DNA of 26,143 nt, from contig FR880152.1 in assembly GCA_000435195.1 (NCBI GenBank), forward strand, positions 1 to 26,143. Direction: 5' to 3'. Below, one piece after another: positions 1 to 8,399 of the stretch. The notes under the pieces are model-generated. The model was given only the letters and a program-made list of their open reading frames with translations. It did no database searches and was not told the DNA's origin. The stretch is from Clostridium sp. CAG:169 (GTDB lineage Bacteria; Bacillota; Clostridia; Oscillospirales; Ruminococcaceae). Each line of letters starts with the position of its first letter. The stretch's first letter is position 1. A program made the position numbers and the translations under genes.

Positions 1-305
1 CGCAGGTGCTGGAGGCGCTGCGCCATTCCAACACCGCTCTGCACGGCGCGCTGGTCAACACCCAGGCGTACCGCTATCAGGAGATTGTTTTAATCGACTG
101 TGACGACCCATTCTTTTTAGAGATGATTCGCTCCAACGATTATGCAAAAAAATCCATCCATCAGGCGCTGATTGCCGGAAGCGGAAAGGACTGGCGGATC
201 GGTCCGTTTAAAAAGGAGCAATACCACACCGCGCAGGACGACCCGATGGAGGACATCCTTGCCAGCGCACAGCAGCTGGGGGTGGACATCTCCATCGAAA
301 ACTAA
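1..305 (+). CDS. dnaX: DNA polymerase III subunit gamma/tau, C-terminal fragment
   Basis: The reading frame is open from the window edge (first full codon at base 3) to a TAA, giving about 100 residues; the start lies outside the window. The family is the clamp-loader subunit of the replicative polymerase. I call it from the C-terminal style of clostridial DnaX proteins, which end in an acidic stretch followed by a short helix (here DDPMEDILASAQQLGVD), and from context: dnaX is normally followed directly by ybaB and recR, as here. The ATPase domain is not visible, so identity rests on the tail and gene order. It probably shares a transcript with the next two genes, because the 99-base gap lacks a clear terminator. 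Confidence 0.82.
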   Translation, partial: QVLEALRHSNTALHGALVNTQAYRYQEIVLIDCDDPFFLEMIRSNDYAKKSIHQALIAGSGKDWRIGPFKKEQYHTAQDDPMEDILASAQQLGVDISIEN

Positions 306-361
306 AGCAGATCAAGGATAGCTGTGACTTTACACACCTATTTTTTGAGATAGAAAAAGAC

Positions 362-382
362 TTCGGGCATCCTTTGTCCGAA
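362..382 (+). other. Short stem-loop in the dnaX-ybaB spacer
   Basis: TTCGGGC pairs with GTCCGAA (7 bp with one G-U) around a 7-base loop, a few bases before the AGGAGG ribosome site of ybaB. There is no U-run after it, so it is not a convincing terminator. It could modulate translation or mRNA stability between dnaX and ybaB. The function is inferred only. Confidence 0.3.
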
Positions 383-404
383 ACCCAAATAGGAGGAACT
401 AAAA

Positions 405-752
405 ATGAAAGCTAGACTTCCAAGAGGCATGGGCGGCGGCCCACAGAACATGCAGGCAATGGTAAAACAGGCGCAGAAGATGCAGGAAGAGATGGAAAAG
501 GCACAGGAAGAGCTCAATGAGCGCGAGTACACCACCTCTGCCGGCGGCGGCATGGTAGAATGCACCATCAACGGCAAAAAAGAGCTGATTGCTCTGAACA
601 TCAAAAAGGAAGCTGTTGACCCGGACGATGTTGAAATTCTGCAGGATATGATCATCGGCGCTGTAAACGAAGCCATCCGCAAGGCTGAGGAAGTTCATGC
701 CGCTGAGATGGAAAAGATCACCAACGGTCTTTCCCTGCCGGGCATCTTTTAA
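405..752 (+). CDS. ybaB: YbaB/EbfC family nucleoid-associated protein
   Basis: This 115-residue protein has the family's usual size and layout: a Met/Gln/Gly-rich N-terminus (MGGGPQNMQAMVKQAQKMQ), a long amphipathic helix, a compact beta region with the SAGGGMVECTINGKKEL pattern, and a final helix. Members form tweezer-like dimers that bind DNA and the nucleoid. The gene commonly sits between dnaX and recR, and recR starts only 3 bases after its stop, which implies translational coupling. The start at 405 follows an AGGAGG ribosome site (392-397). Nothing looks truncated. Confidence 0.93.
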   Translation: MKARLPRGMGGGPQNMQAMVKQAQKMQEEMEKAQEELNEREYTTSAGGGMVECTINGKKELIALNIKKEAVDPDDVEILQDMIIGAVNEAIRKAEEVHAAEMEKITNGLSLPGIF

Positions 753-755
753 TCG

Positions 756-1355
756 ATGAAATATGATGTCATGCCGCTGACCCGCCTAATTGAGCAGTTT
801 GCCCGCCTTCCGGGCATTGGACGCAAGACGGCTCAGCGGCTTGCTTTTTACGTGCTGAATATGCCGCATGACAAGGCAAAGGAGTTTGCGGACACCATCC
901 TGGAGGCACATGAAAAGATTCGTCCCTGCGCGGTCTGCCAGAATCTGACCGACCGCGAGGTCTGCCAAATCTGCTCGGACCCTGCCCGCGACCACAGCAT
1001 GATCTGTGTCGTGGAAGGTCCGAGGGATGTCATGGCAATCGAGCGCACCAAGGAATACCAGGGACTGTACCACGTCCTGCACGGATTGATTTCCCCAATG
1101 AACCAGAAGGGACCGGATGACCTGACCATCCGGCAGCTGCTCGAGCGCATTCAGCAGGGCGGCGTACAGGAGGTCATCATGGCAACCAACCCGACCGTTG
1201 AAGGAGAAACCACCGCCATGTACATCGCGCGGCTGCTCAAACCCCTCGGGCTCAAGGTGACCCGACTGGCATCGGGCATCCCGATGGGCGGCAATCTGGA
1301 GTATGCCGACGAGGTCACCCTCTTCCGCGCACTGGAAGGCAGGCAGGAATTATAA
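756..1355 (+). CDS. recR: Recombination mediator protein RecR
   Basis: The protein is 199 residues, the normal RecR length. It shows a helix-hairpin-helix (RLPGIGRKTAQRLAF, about residues 18-31), a C4 zinc finger (Cys58, 61, 70, 73) and a Toprim domain beginning at VVEGPRD (Glu87). RecR forms a ring-shaped clamp on DNA and, with RecO, loads RecA onto gapped single-stranded DNA in the RecF pathway. Its ATG lies 3 bases after the ybaB stop, so it is the last gene of the dnaX-ybaB-recR operon. A strong hairpin terminator follows at 1385-1430. Confidence 0.97.
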   Translation: MKYDVMPLTRLIEQFARLPGIGRKTAQRLAFYVLNMPHDKAKEFADTILEAHEKIRPCAVCQNLTDREVCQICSDPARDHSMICVVEGPRDVMAIERTKEYQGLYHVLHGLISPMNQKGPDDLTIRQLLERIQQGGVQEVIMATNPTVEGETTAMYIARLLKPLGLKVTRLASGIPMGGNLEYADEVTLFRALEGRQEL

Positions 1356-1384
1356 TCCCCTTCCTGCTCTGCAAAATCATACAG

Positions 1385-1430
1385 AATCAAAAAGGCTGTG
1401 AGGAAACATTTCCTCACAGCCTTTTTGATT
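1385..1430 (+). terminator. Rho-independent terminator after recR
   Basis: A near-perfect 20-bp inverted repeat (arms 1385-1404 and 1411-1430) has GGCTGTGAGGA at its core and flanking A-run and T-run. It closes the dnaX-ybaB-recR operon. Its symmetry means it could also work on the minus strand, but no minus-strand gene runs into it. Confidence 0.93.
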
Positions 1431-1566
1431 CCATTTTTCTCTTCCTCGTATCAAATGTTTATTTATACTGTATTTTTTTCGCCTATTTCCCCCTATTTCT
1501 TGTGTTTGTTGTGTAAAAATTATATAATCGCAGGAAAAGTTGAATATTGTTTGTGCAGCTTACCTC

Positions 1567-1594
1567 TTTACTTTTTTAAAAATAAATGTATAAT
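1567..1594 (+). promoter_or_regulatory. Sigma-A promoter for the amino acid transporter operon
   Basis: TTTACT (1567-1572), a 16-base spacer and a consensus TATAAT (1589-1594) lie in an AT-rich stretch about 50 bases before the binding-protein start. The 5' leader shows no obvious riboswitch fold. The spacer is 1 base shorter than ideal. Confidence 0.6.
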
Positions 1595-1647
1595 AATAAC
1601 ATAATTTTTAATAAAAATTCATATCACATCTGAGGAGGACACACATT

Positions 1648-2484
1648 ATGAAAAACTTTAAAAAACTGTTGAGCATCGCTCTTGGCACCGCTCTTATGAT
1701 TACCACCATGACCGGCTGCGGTTCTTCTCAGAACCGTCTGGACAAAATCAAAGAATCCGGCAAATTGGTGCTGGCAACCAGCCCGGACTTTGCTCCGCTG
1801 GAATTTGAGGACCTGAGCAGCGGCGAGAAAAAATACGTCGGCTCGGACATTGAGCTTGCAAAATACATCGCTGAAAAGCTGGGCGTAGAGCTGCAGGTCA
1901 GCGCCATGGATTTCAGTGCCGTACAGGCTGCCATCCCTTCCAGTCAGGCAGACATTGCCATCGCAGGCTTTGCAAAGACCGAAGAACGTGAAAAGAGCAT
2001 GGAGCTTTCCCACGCCTTTAACATCGATGGCGAGCAGACCGGTCAAAGCGTACTGGTAACAAAGGGCAAGGGCGGCGAGTACACCAAAGCCGAAGATTTT
2101 GCAGGCAAAAAAATCGGCGCGCAGAACGGCTCTTTGCAGTACAATCTAGTTACCGGTCAGCTGCCGGAGGACGTTGAGATCGTTCCGGTCGGCAGCCTCA
2201 ATGACGGCGTACTGATGCTGGAAACCGGTAAGATCGATGCCCTGGCTTCCGACGTCAGCAACGCTGAGCTGCTGATGGAAAGCCACACACAGATCGAGCT
2301 GACCGACTTCATGTTCGAATATGAGAGCGAAGGCAACGTAGCCGCTGTTAAAAAAGGCGAGACCGAGCTGATTGAAGCCATCAACGAAATCATTGACGAG
2401 GTCAATGAAAAGGGTCTGTACCAGCAGTGGAAGGACGAAGCAACCGAACTGGCAAAATCTCTTGGCATCGAAGTTGCTGAATAA
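1648..2484 (+). CDS. Polar amino acid ABC transporter, substrate-binding lipoprotein
   Basis: This 278-residue protein has a lipoprotein signal peptide (positive start, hydrophobic core, M-T-G-Cys24) and a type II periplasmic-binding fold (SBP_bac_3). Recognisable elements are LVLATSPDFAPLEFED, the GSDIELAKYIAEKLG strand-helix, DIAIAGFAKTEER and the C-terminal LYQQWKDE helix. It would be anchored outside the membrane and deliver a polar amino acid or close analogue to the permease encoded next. The family covers His, Arg, Gln and cystine binders, and the exact ligand cannot be read here. The start follows a strong GAGGAGG site (1632-1638). Confidence 0.92.
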   Translation: MKNFKKLLSIALGTALMITTMTGCGSSQNRLDKIKESGKLVLATSPDFAPLEFEDLSSGEKKYVGSDIELAKYIAEKLGVELQVSAMDFSAVQAAIPSSQADIAIAGFAKTEEREKSMELSHAFNIDGEQTGQSVLVTKGKGGEYTKAEDFAGKKIGAQNGSLQYNLVTGQLPEDVEIVPVGSLNDGVLMLETGKIDALASDVSNAELLMESHTQIELTDFMFEYESEGNVAAVKKGETELIEAINEIIDEVNEKGLYQQWKDEATELAKSLGIEVAE

Positions 2485-2513
2485 ACTGCACAAACAACTG
2501 GGAGGAACGTATT

Positions 2514-3200
2514 TTGGTTATCTTTAATAATATCATCCTGATTCTGGAAAAATACTGGGGACTGTTCCTGCAGGGCATCGGGGTCACCCTGATGCTCAGT
2601 GCCATTGCAGTTGTCTTCGGTATCCTGATTGGCTCTCTGCTGGCGCTGATGCGTCTGAGCAAATTCCACATCGGACGCTTCCGTCCGCTGGACTTTATCG
2701 CCACCATCTATGTTGAAATCATCCGTGGCACCCCGCTGCTGCTTCAGCTGTACTTTTTCTTCTTCCTGCTGCCGATGATGATTCCGGCTCTGGAAACCAG
2801 CGCACAGTTTTCCATCACATTGGCACTGTGTTTAAACTCCGGCGCTTACGTTGCCGAGGTCATCCGTGCCGGTATCAGCGCGGTGGACAAAGGTCAGACC
2901 GAAGCTGCCCGCTCGCTGGGACTCAACTCCCGTCAGACGATGCTCAAAATCGTCTTCCCGCAGGCGGTCAAAAACATCCTGCCTGCTTTGTGCAACGAAT
3001 TTGTTTCCATCATCAAGGAAACCTCTCTGGCATCCACCTTCTTCGTCGGCGATTTGATGACCACCTACAAGACCATCAACGGTGTCACCTATCTGTCCAT
3101 CGAGCCGCTGATTATCGTCGGTATCATCTACTTCCTGCTGACCTTCACCCTGTCTAAAGGAATCGCTGTACTGGAAAGGAGATTAAAAACAAGTGACTAA
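2514..3200 (+). CDS. Polar amino acid ABC transporter, permease (HisM/GlnP type)
   Basis: This 228-residue inner-membrane protein has about five hydrophobic segments. It carries the EAA-loop signature ([22 protein letters not shown]) that docks on the ATPase, and the typical [16 protein letters not shown] segment. One permease gene suggests a homodimer. The start is a TTG with GGAGG 8 bases upstream (2501-2505); no in-frame ATG precedes the conserved region. The gene lies 29 bases after the binding-protein gene and its end overlaps the ATPase start by 8 bases, so the three are co-translated. Confidence 0.93.
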   Translation: MVIFNNIILILEKYWGLFLQGIGVTLMLSAIAVVFGILIGSLLALMRLSKFHIGRFRPLDFIATIYVEIIRGTPLLLQLYFFFFLLPMMIPALETSAQFSITLALCLNSGAYVAEVIRAGISAVDKGQTEAARSLGLNSRQTMLKIVFPQAVKNILPALCNEFVSIIKETSLASTFFVGDLMTTYKTINGVTYLSIEPLIIVGIIYFLLTFTLSKGIAVLERRLKTSD

Positions 3201-3936
3201 TTCCAATTATCTGATCGACGTTTCCGATCTTCATAAAAGCTTTGGGGAGCTTCAGGTCCTCAAGGGCGTCAGCGAACACATCTCCAAAGGAGAAGTCGTT
3301 TCCATCATCGGTCCGTCCGGCGGCGGCAAGAGCACCTTTCTGCGCTGCCTGAACCTGCTGGAGGTACCCGACAGCGGACACATCTTCTTTGAAGGAGAGG
3401 ACATCACCGCAAAGGGTGTCAACATTGACCTGCACCGTCAGAAGATGGGCATGGTGTTCCAGCACTTCAACGTCTTCCCGCACATGACCGTCGGTGAAAA
3501 TGTCACCATGGCTCCGGTGCTGCTTGGCAAGAAAAAGCAGGCAGAAGCCACCGAGATGGCAAAAGAACTGCTCAATCGTGTTGGTCTGCTGGAAAAATAT
3601 AACGAGTATCCGCAGAGATTGTCCGGCGGTCAGAAACAGCGTCTTGCCATCGTGCGCGCACTGGCAATGGAACCGGATGTTATGCTCTTTGACGAGCCGA
3701 CCTCCGCACTCGACCCTGAGATGGTCGGCGAGGTACTCAACGTTATCAAAAACCTGGTTAAAGAAGGGATGACCACCGTCATCGTTACCCATGAGATGGG
3801 CTTTGCCCGCGAGGTTTCCGACCGTGTCTTCTTTATGGACGGAGGCATCCTGGCTGAAAAAGGCACTCCCGAGCAGATTTTCTCCCATCCGCAGAACCCA
3901 AGAACACAGGAATTCTTGAGCAAGGTCCTTTATTAA
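3193..3936 (+). CDS. Polar amino acid ABC transporter, ATP-binding protein (GlnQ/HisP type)
   Basis: This 247-residue ATPase has every expected motif: Walker [10 protein letters not shown] (40-48), Q-loop Gln90, signature LSGGQKQR (143-150), Walker B VMLFDE (163-168), D-loop SALD (171-174) and switch His200. It powers the importer formed with the two preceding proteins. The chosen start is a GTG that overlaps the permease end, with AAAGGAG about 11 bases upstream. Length and motifs match the GlnQ/HisP/TcyC group, so it appears intact. Substrate identity is unresolved. Confidence 0.95.
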   Translation: MTNSNYLIDVSDLHKSFGELQVLKGVSEHISKGEVVSIIGPSGGGKSTFLRCLNLLEVPDSGHIFFEGEDITAKGVNIDLHRQKMGMVFQHFNVFPHMTVGENVTMAPVLLGKKKQAEATEMAKELLNRVGLLEKYNEYPQRLSGGQKQRLAIVRALAMEPDVMLFDEPTSALDPEMVGEVLNVIKNLVKEGMTTVIVTHEMGFAREVSDRVFFMDGGILAEKGTPEQIFSHPQNPRTQEFLSKVLY

Positions 3937-3945
3937 ACAACTGTT

Positions 3946-3997
3946 ACGCTCCCGAAAATTCTTCCGCTTTGTACCGAGCCGGTCGATTCGGGGGCGT
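3946..3997 (+). other. Long-range stem between transporter and amidohydrolase genes
   Basis: An 11-bp stem (ACGCTCCCGAA at 3946-3956 with TTCGGGGGCGT at 3987-3997, one G-U pair) encloses a 30-base loop in the 95-base spacer. No U-run follows, so it is more likely an mRNA processing or stability element than a terminator. It could set different levels of transporter and enzyme within one operon. Confidence 0.4.
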
Positions 3998-4031
3998 TTG
4001 CTCTAAACTGATTGTAACAAAAGGGGTGTTT

Positions 4032-5483
4032 ATGATGTCTGATAAACAAAAATATCTGCAAACCATCGAGGAAAACGCGTCGCTGTTCACCGACGTTTCC
4101 GACCAGATTTGGGATTTTGCAGAACTTTCACTGATGGAATTTCAGTCTGCCAAACTCTACTGTGAGGTCCTTGCCAAAGAAGGCTTTACCGTAGAAACAC
4201 CAATTGCCGGCATCGAAACCGCTTTCAAAGCCAGCTATGGCAGCGGCAAGCCGGTCATCGGCATCCTGGCTGAGTATGACGCGCTGACCGGTCTGTCCCA
4301 GCAGGCAGGCGCTGTCGAGCGCAAAGAGGTGGTCAGCGGCGGCTGCGGTCACGGCTGCGGTCACAATATGCTGGGCGCAGGCTCGCTGGCAGCTGCTTTT
4401 GCCATCAAAAAATATCTGGAGGACGGACACACCGGCACCGTCATCTTTTATGGCTGTCCCGGCGAAGAGGGCGGCGCTGCCAAAGCCTTTATGGCGCGCG
4501 ACCGCATCTGGGAGGAGCTGGACGCTGCTTTGACCTGGCACCCGGACGATGTCAACCAGGTCACCTCCGGCACCTGCAACACCTGCATCCAGACCGAATA
4601 CAAGTTCACCGGCATCGCTTCCCACGCCTCCGGCAGTCCTGAGTTTGGACGCTCGGCGCTGGATGCCGTAGAGCTGATGAACGTCGGCGTACAGTTTTTG
4701 CGCGAGCATATGCCGCAGGAGGCAAGAATCCACTACGCCATCACCGATGCAGGCGGCAACTCCCCGAACGTAGTACAGCCGCACGCACAGGTTTTGTACA
4801 TGGTGCGTTCCCAGCTTGCCAAGGATGCTCTTGCCCTGCAGGAGCGGGTGGACAAGATTGCGCAGGGCGCTGCCATGATGACCGAAACCACTGTGAAAAA
4901 ACGCTTCATCGACGGCTGCTCCAACACCGTACCGAACAAGGTGCTCGAACAGCTTTTGTACAAAAACTTTTCTGAAATCGGCGTTCCGCAGCACACCGAG
5001 CAGGAAATCGCCTATGCACAGCAGATCATCGCATCCTATGAGATGCCAAACGACCACCTGCCTGGCAATGCCTGCGACGAAAGCGAAGAGATTGCCGCCT
5101 ATGTGGACAAAGTAAGCCAGCATGGAACGGTACCGCTCAACGATTTCCTGGTGCCGTACCTCTTCAGCACCAAGCAGCGCGCCGGTTCCACCGACGTAGG
5201 CGACGTCAGTTGGCTGGTTCCAACCGCCCAGATCAACACCGTCACCTTCCCTTCCAAGGCACCCGGTCACAGCTGGCAGAATGTCTCCTGCGGCAAGACT
5301 TCCATCGGTCACAAGGGTCTGCTGACCGCCGGAAAGGTGCTGGCAGCCACCGCCATCGACCTGTTTGAGCAGCCGCAGTTGCTGGAGCAGGCAAAGGAAG
5401 AATTTTCCAAGCGCACCGTCGGCGGCTACTTCTGTCCGGTCCCGGAGGATGCGGTTCCAACCGTAGTCGGCGGACAGTTCTAA
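4032..5483 (+). CDS. M20 family amidohydrolase, AbgB-like
   Basis: This metallopeptidase of about 483 residues resembles p-aminobenzoyl-glutamate hydrolase subunit B (AbgB, about 480 residues). Candidate metal ligands are His111 in CGHGCGHN, Glu145/146 in PGEEGG, His170 in TWHPDD and a late His in APGHSWQ. The lid domain that forms the dimer lies near residues 185-300. Members hydrolyse amide bonds of N-acyl or N-aroyl amino acids in the cytoplasm. I chose ATG 4032, or equally 4035, after AGGGG (4022-4026); the open frame extends to 3969 but without a ribosome site. No partner AbgA or AbgT is visible. Its position behind an amino acid importer suggests it processes the imported compound. Confidence 0.85.
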   Translation: MMSDKQKYLQTIEENASLFTDVSDQIWDFAELSLMEFQSAKLYCEVLAKEGFTVETPIAGIETAFKASYGSGKPVIGILAEYDALTGLSQQAGAVERKEVVSGGCGHGCGHNMLGAGSLAAAFAIKKYLEDGHTGTVIFYGCPGEEGGAAKAFMARDRIWEELDAALTWHPDDVNQVTSGTCNTCIQTEYKFTGIASHASGSPEFGRSALDAVELMNVGVQFLREHMPQEARIHYAITDAGGNSPNVVQPHAQVLYMVRSQLAKDALALQERVDKIAQGAAMMTETTVKKRFIDGCSNTVPNKVLEQLLYKNFSEIGVPQHTEQEIAYAQQIIASYEMPNDHLPGNACDESEEIAAYVDKVSQHGTVPLNDFLVPYLFSTKQRAGSTDVGDVSWLVPTAQINTVTFPSKAPGHSWQNVSCGKTSIGHKGLLTAGKVLAATAIDLFEQPQLLEQAKEEFSKRTVGGYFCPVPEDAVPTVVGGQF

Positions 5484-5502
5484 CTCAATCACATATTTCT
5501 TT

Positions 5503-5544
5503 GACCGGCTGTACCTGACCCAAAGGTACAGCCGGTCTTTTTTT
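5503..5544 (+). terminator. Rho-independent terminator after the amidohydrolase
   Basis: A perfect 14-bp stem (GACCGGCTGTACCT at 5503-5516 with its complement at 5524-5537), a 7-base loop and a seven-T run (5538-5544). It ends the transporter-amidohydrolase operon. Confidence 0.95.
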
Positions 5545-5576
5545 CCTTTCTGAACAACATCCGCCAGAAATAGCTG

Positions 5577-5635
5577 TGCAAAAGATAGAATCCTTTTGCA
5601 GAATATGAAAGCAAGATAAAATCCGATTGCAAAAG
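5577..5635. promoter_or_regulatory. Triple TGCAAAAG motif, candidate operator
   Basis: The 8-mer TGCAAAAG occurs at 5577-5584, inverted (CTTTTGCA) at 5593-5600, and direct again at 5628-5635. The first two form a perfect inverted repeat with an 8-base spacer. The third overlaps the -35 box of the serine hydrolase promoter. Three copies in 59 bases, placed on a promoter, suggest a transcription-factor site. The regulator is not known and not encoded next to it. Confidence 0.5.
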
Positions 5636-5654
5636 CAGTCGAAAATGGTATAAT
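5627..5654 (+). promoter_or_regulatory. Sigma-A promoter for serine hydrolase-capA operon
   Basis: TTGCAA (5627-5632), a 16-base spacer and TATAAT (5649-5654), ending 57 bases before the TTG start. The -35 box overlaps the third copy of the TGCAAAAG motif. Confidence 0.7.
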
Positions 5655-5711
5655 AAGGTCATCCGGTATATTTACACTGATAGTAAAACCACAAACAAAG
5701 ACGGTGATTAA

Positions 5712-6974
5712 TTGAAACTCAGAAACAGAGCTTTCTCTTTATTGCTGGGATGCGCAGCGGCACTGACCTGTATGAGTCTGCCCACCTTACAGGAAACCGT
5801 TCCCCAGCAGCTTTCGGCTTCTCTTGCAGCTCCTTCCCTGCCGGTCAGCGCACCCGCTGCCGAGGAAGAACTGCCAGCTGCTCCCACCCACCGCATCGAC
5901 GGCAATCAGGATGCCCTCAACGAGCAGCTGGACACCCTCTTCCAACAGTACGGCGTCAAGGGATGCAGCGTGGCAGCCTTTGAAGGGGAGGAGATCGTCT
6001 ACACCCACTCCTACGGCATTGCGCGCGGCAATCAGCCCGCCGATGAAAACACCAAGTACCGTATCGCTTCCATCTCAAAAGCGGTGACCGCCGCCCTTGC
6101 CATGCACCTGGTCGATCAGGGCAAGCTGTCGCTGGGGGATGAGCTTGCCTCCATCCACCCTGCCCTGCAAAACCCTGCCTATCCCGACGACCCGGCTACC
6201 CTGCAAATGCTGCTGACCCACACCTCCGGCATCATCGACGGTGCCGGGTACAACCGCGCTATTTCCCGGGGAATATTTCCATCGCTGGACGTGGTGATGC
6301 AGTCGAACAACTTTTCGGGCAGCCGCCCGGGTGAGCGGTACAGCTACTCCAACTTCGGTCTGGGACTGGTCTGCGCTGCTATTGAACAGGCGACCGGTGT
6401 TCCCTTTCGGGACTACGCCAAAAGTGAGCTGTTCGACCCGCTGGGTCTGGACGCCGGTTTTATGACCAACGACATCGATGACCCACAGACCATCGCTGCA
6501 TTGGGTTCGGTGGACCCGCTCAGCTGGGGAGATATGGAAAAAGCCTATTCCCAGATTCCGCTCGGGCAGATGTACCTGCTCGGTCAGGGGGAATTGTATA
6601 TCAGCGCCGTTGACCTTGCAAAAATCGGGATGATTCTTGCCGGGGACGGCAGTTTTTTGGACAGCGATTCGCAGCGGGTTCAATTTTTGTCCCAGCAAGC
6701 TCTGGAGCAGATGCACACCCCGCTGGTTTATGACCCGCAGACCAACACCACCCGCGGTCTGGCTGTCCAGATGACCGAAGATATCCTCGACGGCACCACC
6801 CTGTGGGGACATCAGGGCAACGCTTACGGCGTGGTCTCCTGCTTGTTTTACGACCGCGACACCCGCAAGGGCGTGGTCTTTCTGAATAACCGCGCCAGCC
6901 AGATGCGCGCCGAGAGCAAGGTCTACGCCGTCAACGATGCTGTGGTAAAGGCAATCTGGCAGTACCTTGGGTAA
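5712..6974 (+). CDS. Exported class C beta-lactamase-fold serine hydrolase
   Basis: This 420-residue protein belongs to the beta-lactamase/DD-peptidase superfamily (PF00144). The nucleophile motif is Ser120-x-x-Lys123 (SISK), the second motif is Tyr212-Ser-Asn214, and HQG (367-369) stands in for the KTG box. A signal sequence precedes an Ala/Pro-rich linker (about 30-60). LLGC at 11-14 might be a lipobox, but Sec cleavage near residues 25-50 is also possible. The TTG start has GGTGAT just upstream, which pairs with the 3' end of the anti-Shine-Dalgarno. Likely roles are a D-Ala carboxypeptidase, endopeptidase or esterase at the cell envelope. A CapA lipoprotein gene follows 13 bases later. 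Confidence 0.88.
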   Translation: MKLRNRAFSLLLGCAAALTCMSLPTLQETVPQQLSASLAAPSLPVSAPAAEEELPAAPTHRIDGNQDALNEQLDTLFQQYGVKGCSVAAFEGEEIVYTHSYGIARGNQPADENTKYRIASISKAVTAALAMHLVDQGKLSLGDELASIHPALQNPAYPDDPATLQMLLTHTSGIIDGAGYNRAISRGIFPSLDVVMQSNNFSGSRPGERYSYSNFGLGLVCAAIEQATGVPFRDYAKSELFDPLGLDAGFMTNDIDDPQTIAALGSVDPLSWGDMEKAYSQIPLGQMYLLGQGELYISAVDLAKIGMILAGDGSFLDSDSQRVQFLSQQALEQMHTPLVYDPQTNTTRGLAVQMTEDILDGTTLWGHQGNAYGVVSCLFYDRDTRKGVVFLNNRASQMRAESKVYAVNDAVVKAIWQYLG

Positions 6975-6987
6975 AAGGAGGAACACT

Positions 6988-8151
6988 ATGCGACTCAAAC
7001 ATTTCTTTGCCAGCCTGTTGGCAGTCGCTTTGCTGTGCGGATGTACCCCTCGCACTGCCGAAGTGCAAACGCCTCCTGTGCAGTCCCTGCCGGAACCGGA
7101 ACAGGCTGAACCGACTTACCCGCCGCAGCCTCCTGCTCCTCCGGCACACGCCACCCTGTTGGCAGTCGGGGATAACCTCATTCACGATGTCATCTACTGG
7201 CAGGCAAAGACCGACGATGGCTATGACTTCTTCCCCGCTTATCAGGCGGTCGCTCCTTTGATTCAGCAGGCAGACCTTTCCTTTATCAACCAGGAAACGC
7301 CGGTCGTCGCAGAAAATCCGCCCGCCAGCTACCCACTGTTCAACTCCCCTGTACAGCTGGCAGACAGCTTGCAACAGCTTGGCTTTGACATCGTCAATCT
7401 CGCCAACAACCATATGCTCGACCAGCACGCAGCGGGACTGCAAAGCACCCTTTCTTTGATGCAGGAGCATTTTGAGCCGCAGGGTGCGGTCATCGGCGTC
7501 AACGGCGCTGTTCCGGTGGTGGAGCGCAACGGCATCCGCTTTGGCTTTGCCGCCTTCACCCAGCACACCAACGGTATCCCGCTGCCGCAGGATAAGCAGG
7601 AGATGATTACCTACACCGACCAGACCGAACGGATGCAGCAGCAGATTGAGCAGCTGGAGCAAACGGCAGATTTGACCGTTGTCTCGGTCCACTGGGGAGA
7701 GGAGAACAGCACCACTCCCACCGACTACCAAAGAGAGCTTGCCCAACAGCTGACCGAATGGGGAGCGGACCTCATCATCGGTACCCACCCGCACGTTTTG
7801 CAGCCGGTGGAGGAGATTACCTCGCCCAACGGCAACCGCGCGACGGTGCTTTACTCGCTGGGCAACTTTATCTCTGCGCAGGCGGATCGAGCCAATCTGG
7901 TGGGTGCGATTGCCCAAATCGAGGTGGAGAAGGACCCTTCCACCGAAAAAATCACCATTCATCCACCGCAGCTGCAGCCGGTCGTCACCTGCTATCAGAG
8001 CGGGTATGCGCAACTGCACCTGCTTCCCTTTTGCGACTACACCGGGGAGCTTGCCGACCAACGCGGGCAGCCGCTTTCCCGCGACTACATCCGCCAGCTG
8101 GTTTCCTCGGTCGTCGACCCTGCCTTTTTAGCAGAAGGCGCTTTGGATTAA
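6988..8151 (+). CDS. CapA-family lipoprotein (metallophosphatase fold)
   Basis: This 387-residue protein starts at the ATG after AAAGGAGG (6974-6981); the frame opens earlier, inside the preceding gene. It has a lipobox (LCG-Cys19), a Pro/Glu-rich linker (about 28-53) and a PGA_cap/CapA domain. The calcineurin-like motifs are visible: AVGDNLIH (Asp62, His66), INQETP, NLANNHMLD (Asn140, Asn141, His142) and GTHPHVLQPVE, followed by YSLGNF. The founding family member acts in poly-gamma-glutamate capsule synthesis, but no capB or capC is present. A general envelope phosphodiesterase or phosphatase role is therefore equally possible. It is co-transcribed with the upstream serine hydrolase and ends before a terminator at 8187. 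Confidence 0.87.
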   Translation: MRLKHFFASLLAVALLCGCTPRTAEVQTPPVQSLPEPEQAEPTYPPQPPAPPAHATLLAVGDNLIHDVIYWQAKTDDGYDFFPAYQAVAPLIQQADLSFINQETPVVAENPPASYPLFNSPVQLADSLQQLGFDIVNLANNHMLDQHAAGLQSTLSLMQEHFEPQGAVIGVNGAVPVVERNGIRFGFAAFTQHTNGIPLPQDKQEMITYTDQTERMQQQIEQLEQTADLTVVSVHWGEENSTTPTDYQRELAQQLTEWGADLIIGTHPHVLQPVEEITSPNGNRATVLYSLGNFISAQADRANLVGAIAQIEVEKDPSTEKITIHPPQLQPVVTCYQSGYAQLHLLPFCDYTGELADQRGQPLSRDYIRQLVSSVVDPAFLAEGALD

Positions 8152-8186
8152 ACAACGCAGATAAAATTTTTGATGGTATTTGCTGA

Positions 8187-8226
8187 CCCATTGGAGCAGG
8201 AATATTTCCCGTCCCAATGGGTTTTT
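8187..8226 (+). terminator. Rho-independent terminator after capA-like gene
   Basis: CCCATTGG (8187-8194) pairs with CCAATGGG (8214-8221), with an inner GGAA/TTCC stem, followed by five T. The rest of the 8152-8399 spacer is AT-rich. It holds a weak 7-bp repeat (CAAAGCA at 8334-8340, TGCTTTG at 8354-8360) and only a poor promoter match (TTGCAT at 8295). Confidence 0.85.
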
Positions 8227-8399
8227 CTCTACCTTTCCCAAAGATTTAGCGGTTTCCACCAAGCTTTCCTTCGAAAAAATATACAAATAGCCTCTTGCAT
8301 TTATACAATGGAATATGATATGTTGGAGAAAAACAAAGCAAGCCATCAGTATATGCTTTGCTTTAGAATTTTTTTTGGAACGGAAGGAAGGTTTTTCTC

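Noticed and set aside
1398..1604. 68-codon plus-strand frame after recR
   Set aside because: It starts inside the terminator, covers AT-rich promoter DNA and lacks a ribosome site.
1440..1647. Possible riboswitch before the amino acid transporter
   Set aside because: The leader is short and AT-rich with no conserved stem set; only a promoter is supported.
4128..5492. 454-codon minus-strand frame opposite the amidohydrolase
   Set aside because: Antisense shadow of a well-supported gene; no ribosome site and no recognisable motifs.
6931..8061. 376-codon minus-strand frame opposite the CapA gene
   Set aside because: Shadow frame created by GC-rich codons; CapA and lipobox motifs are on the other strand.
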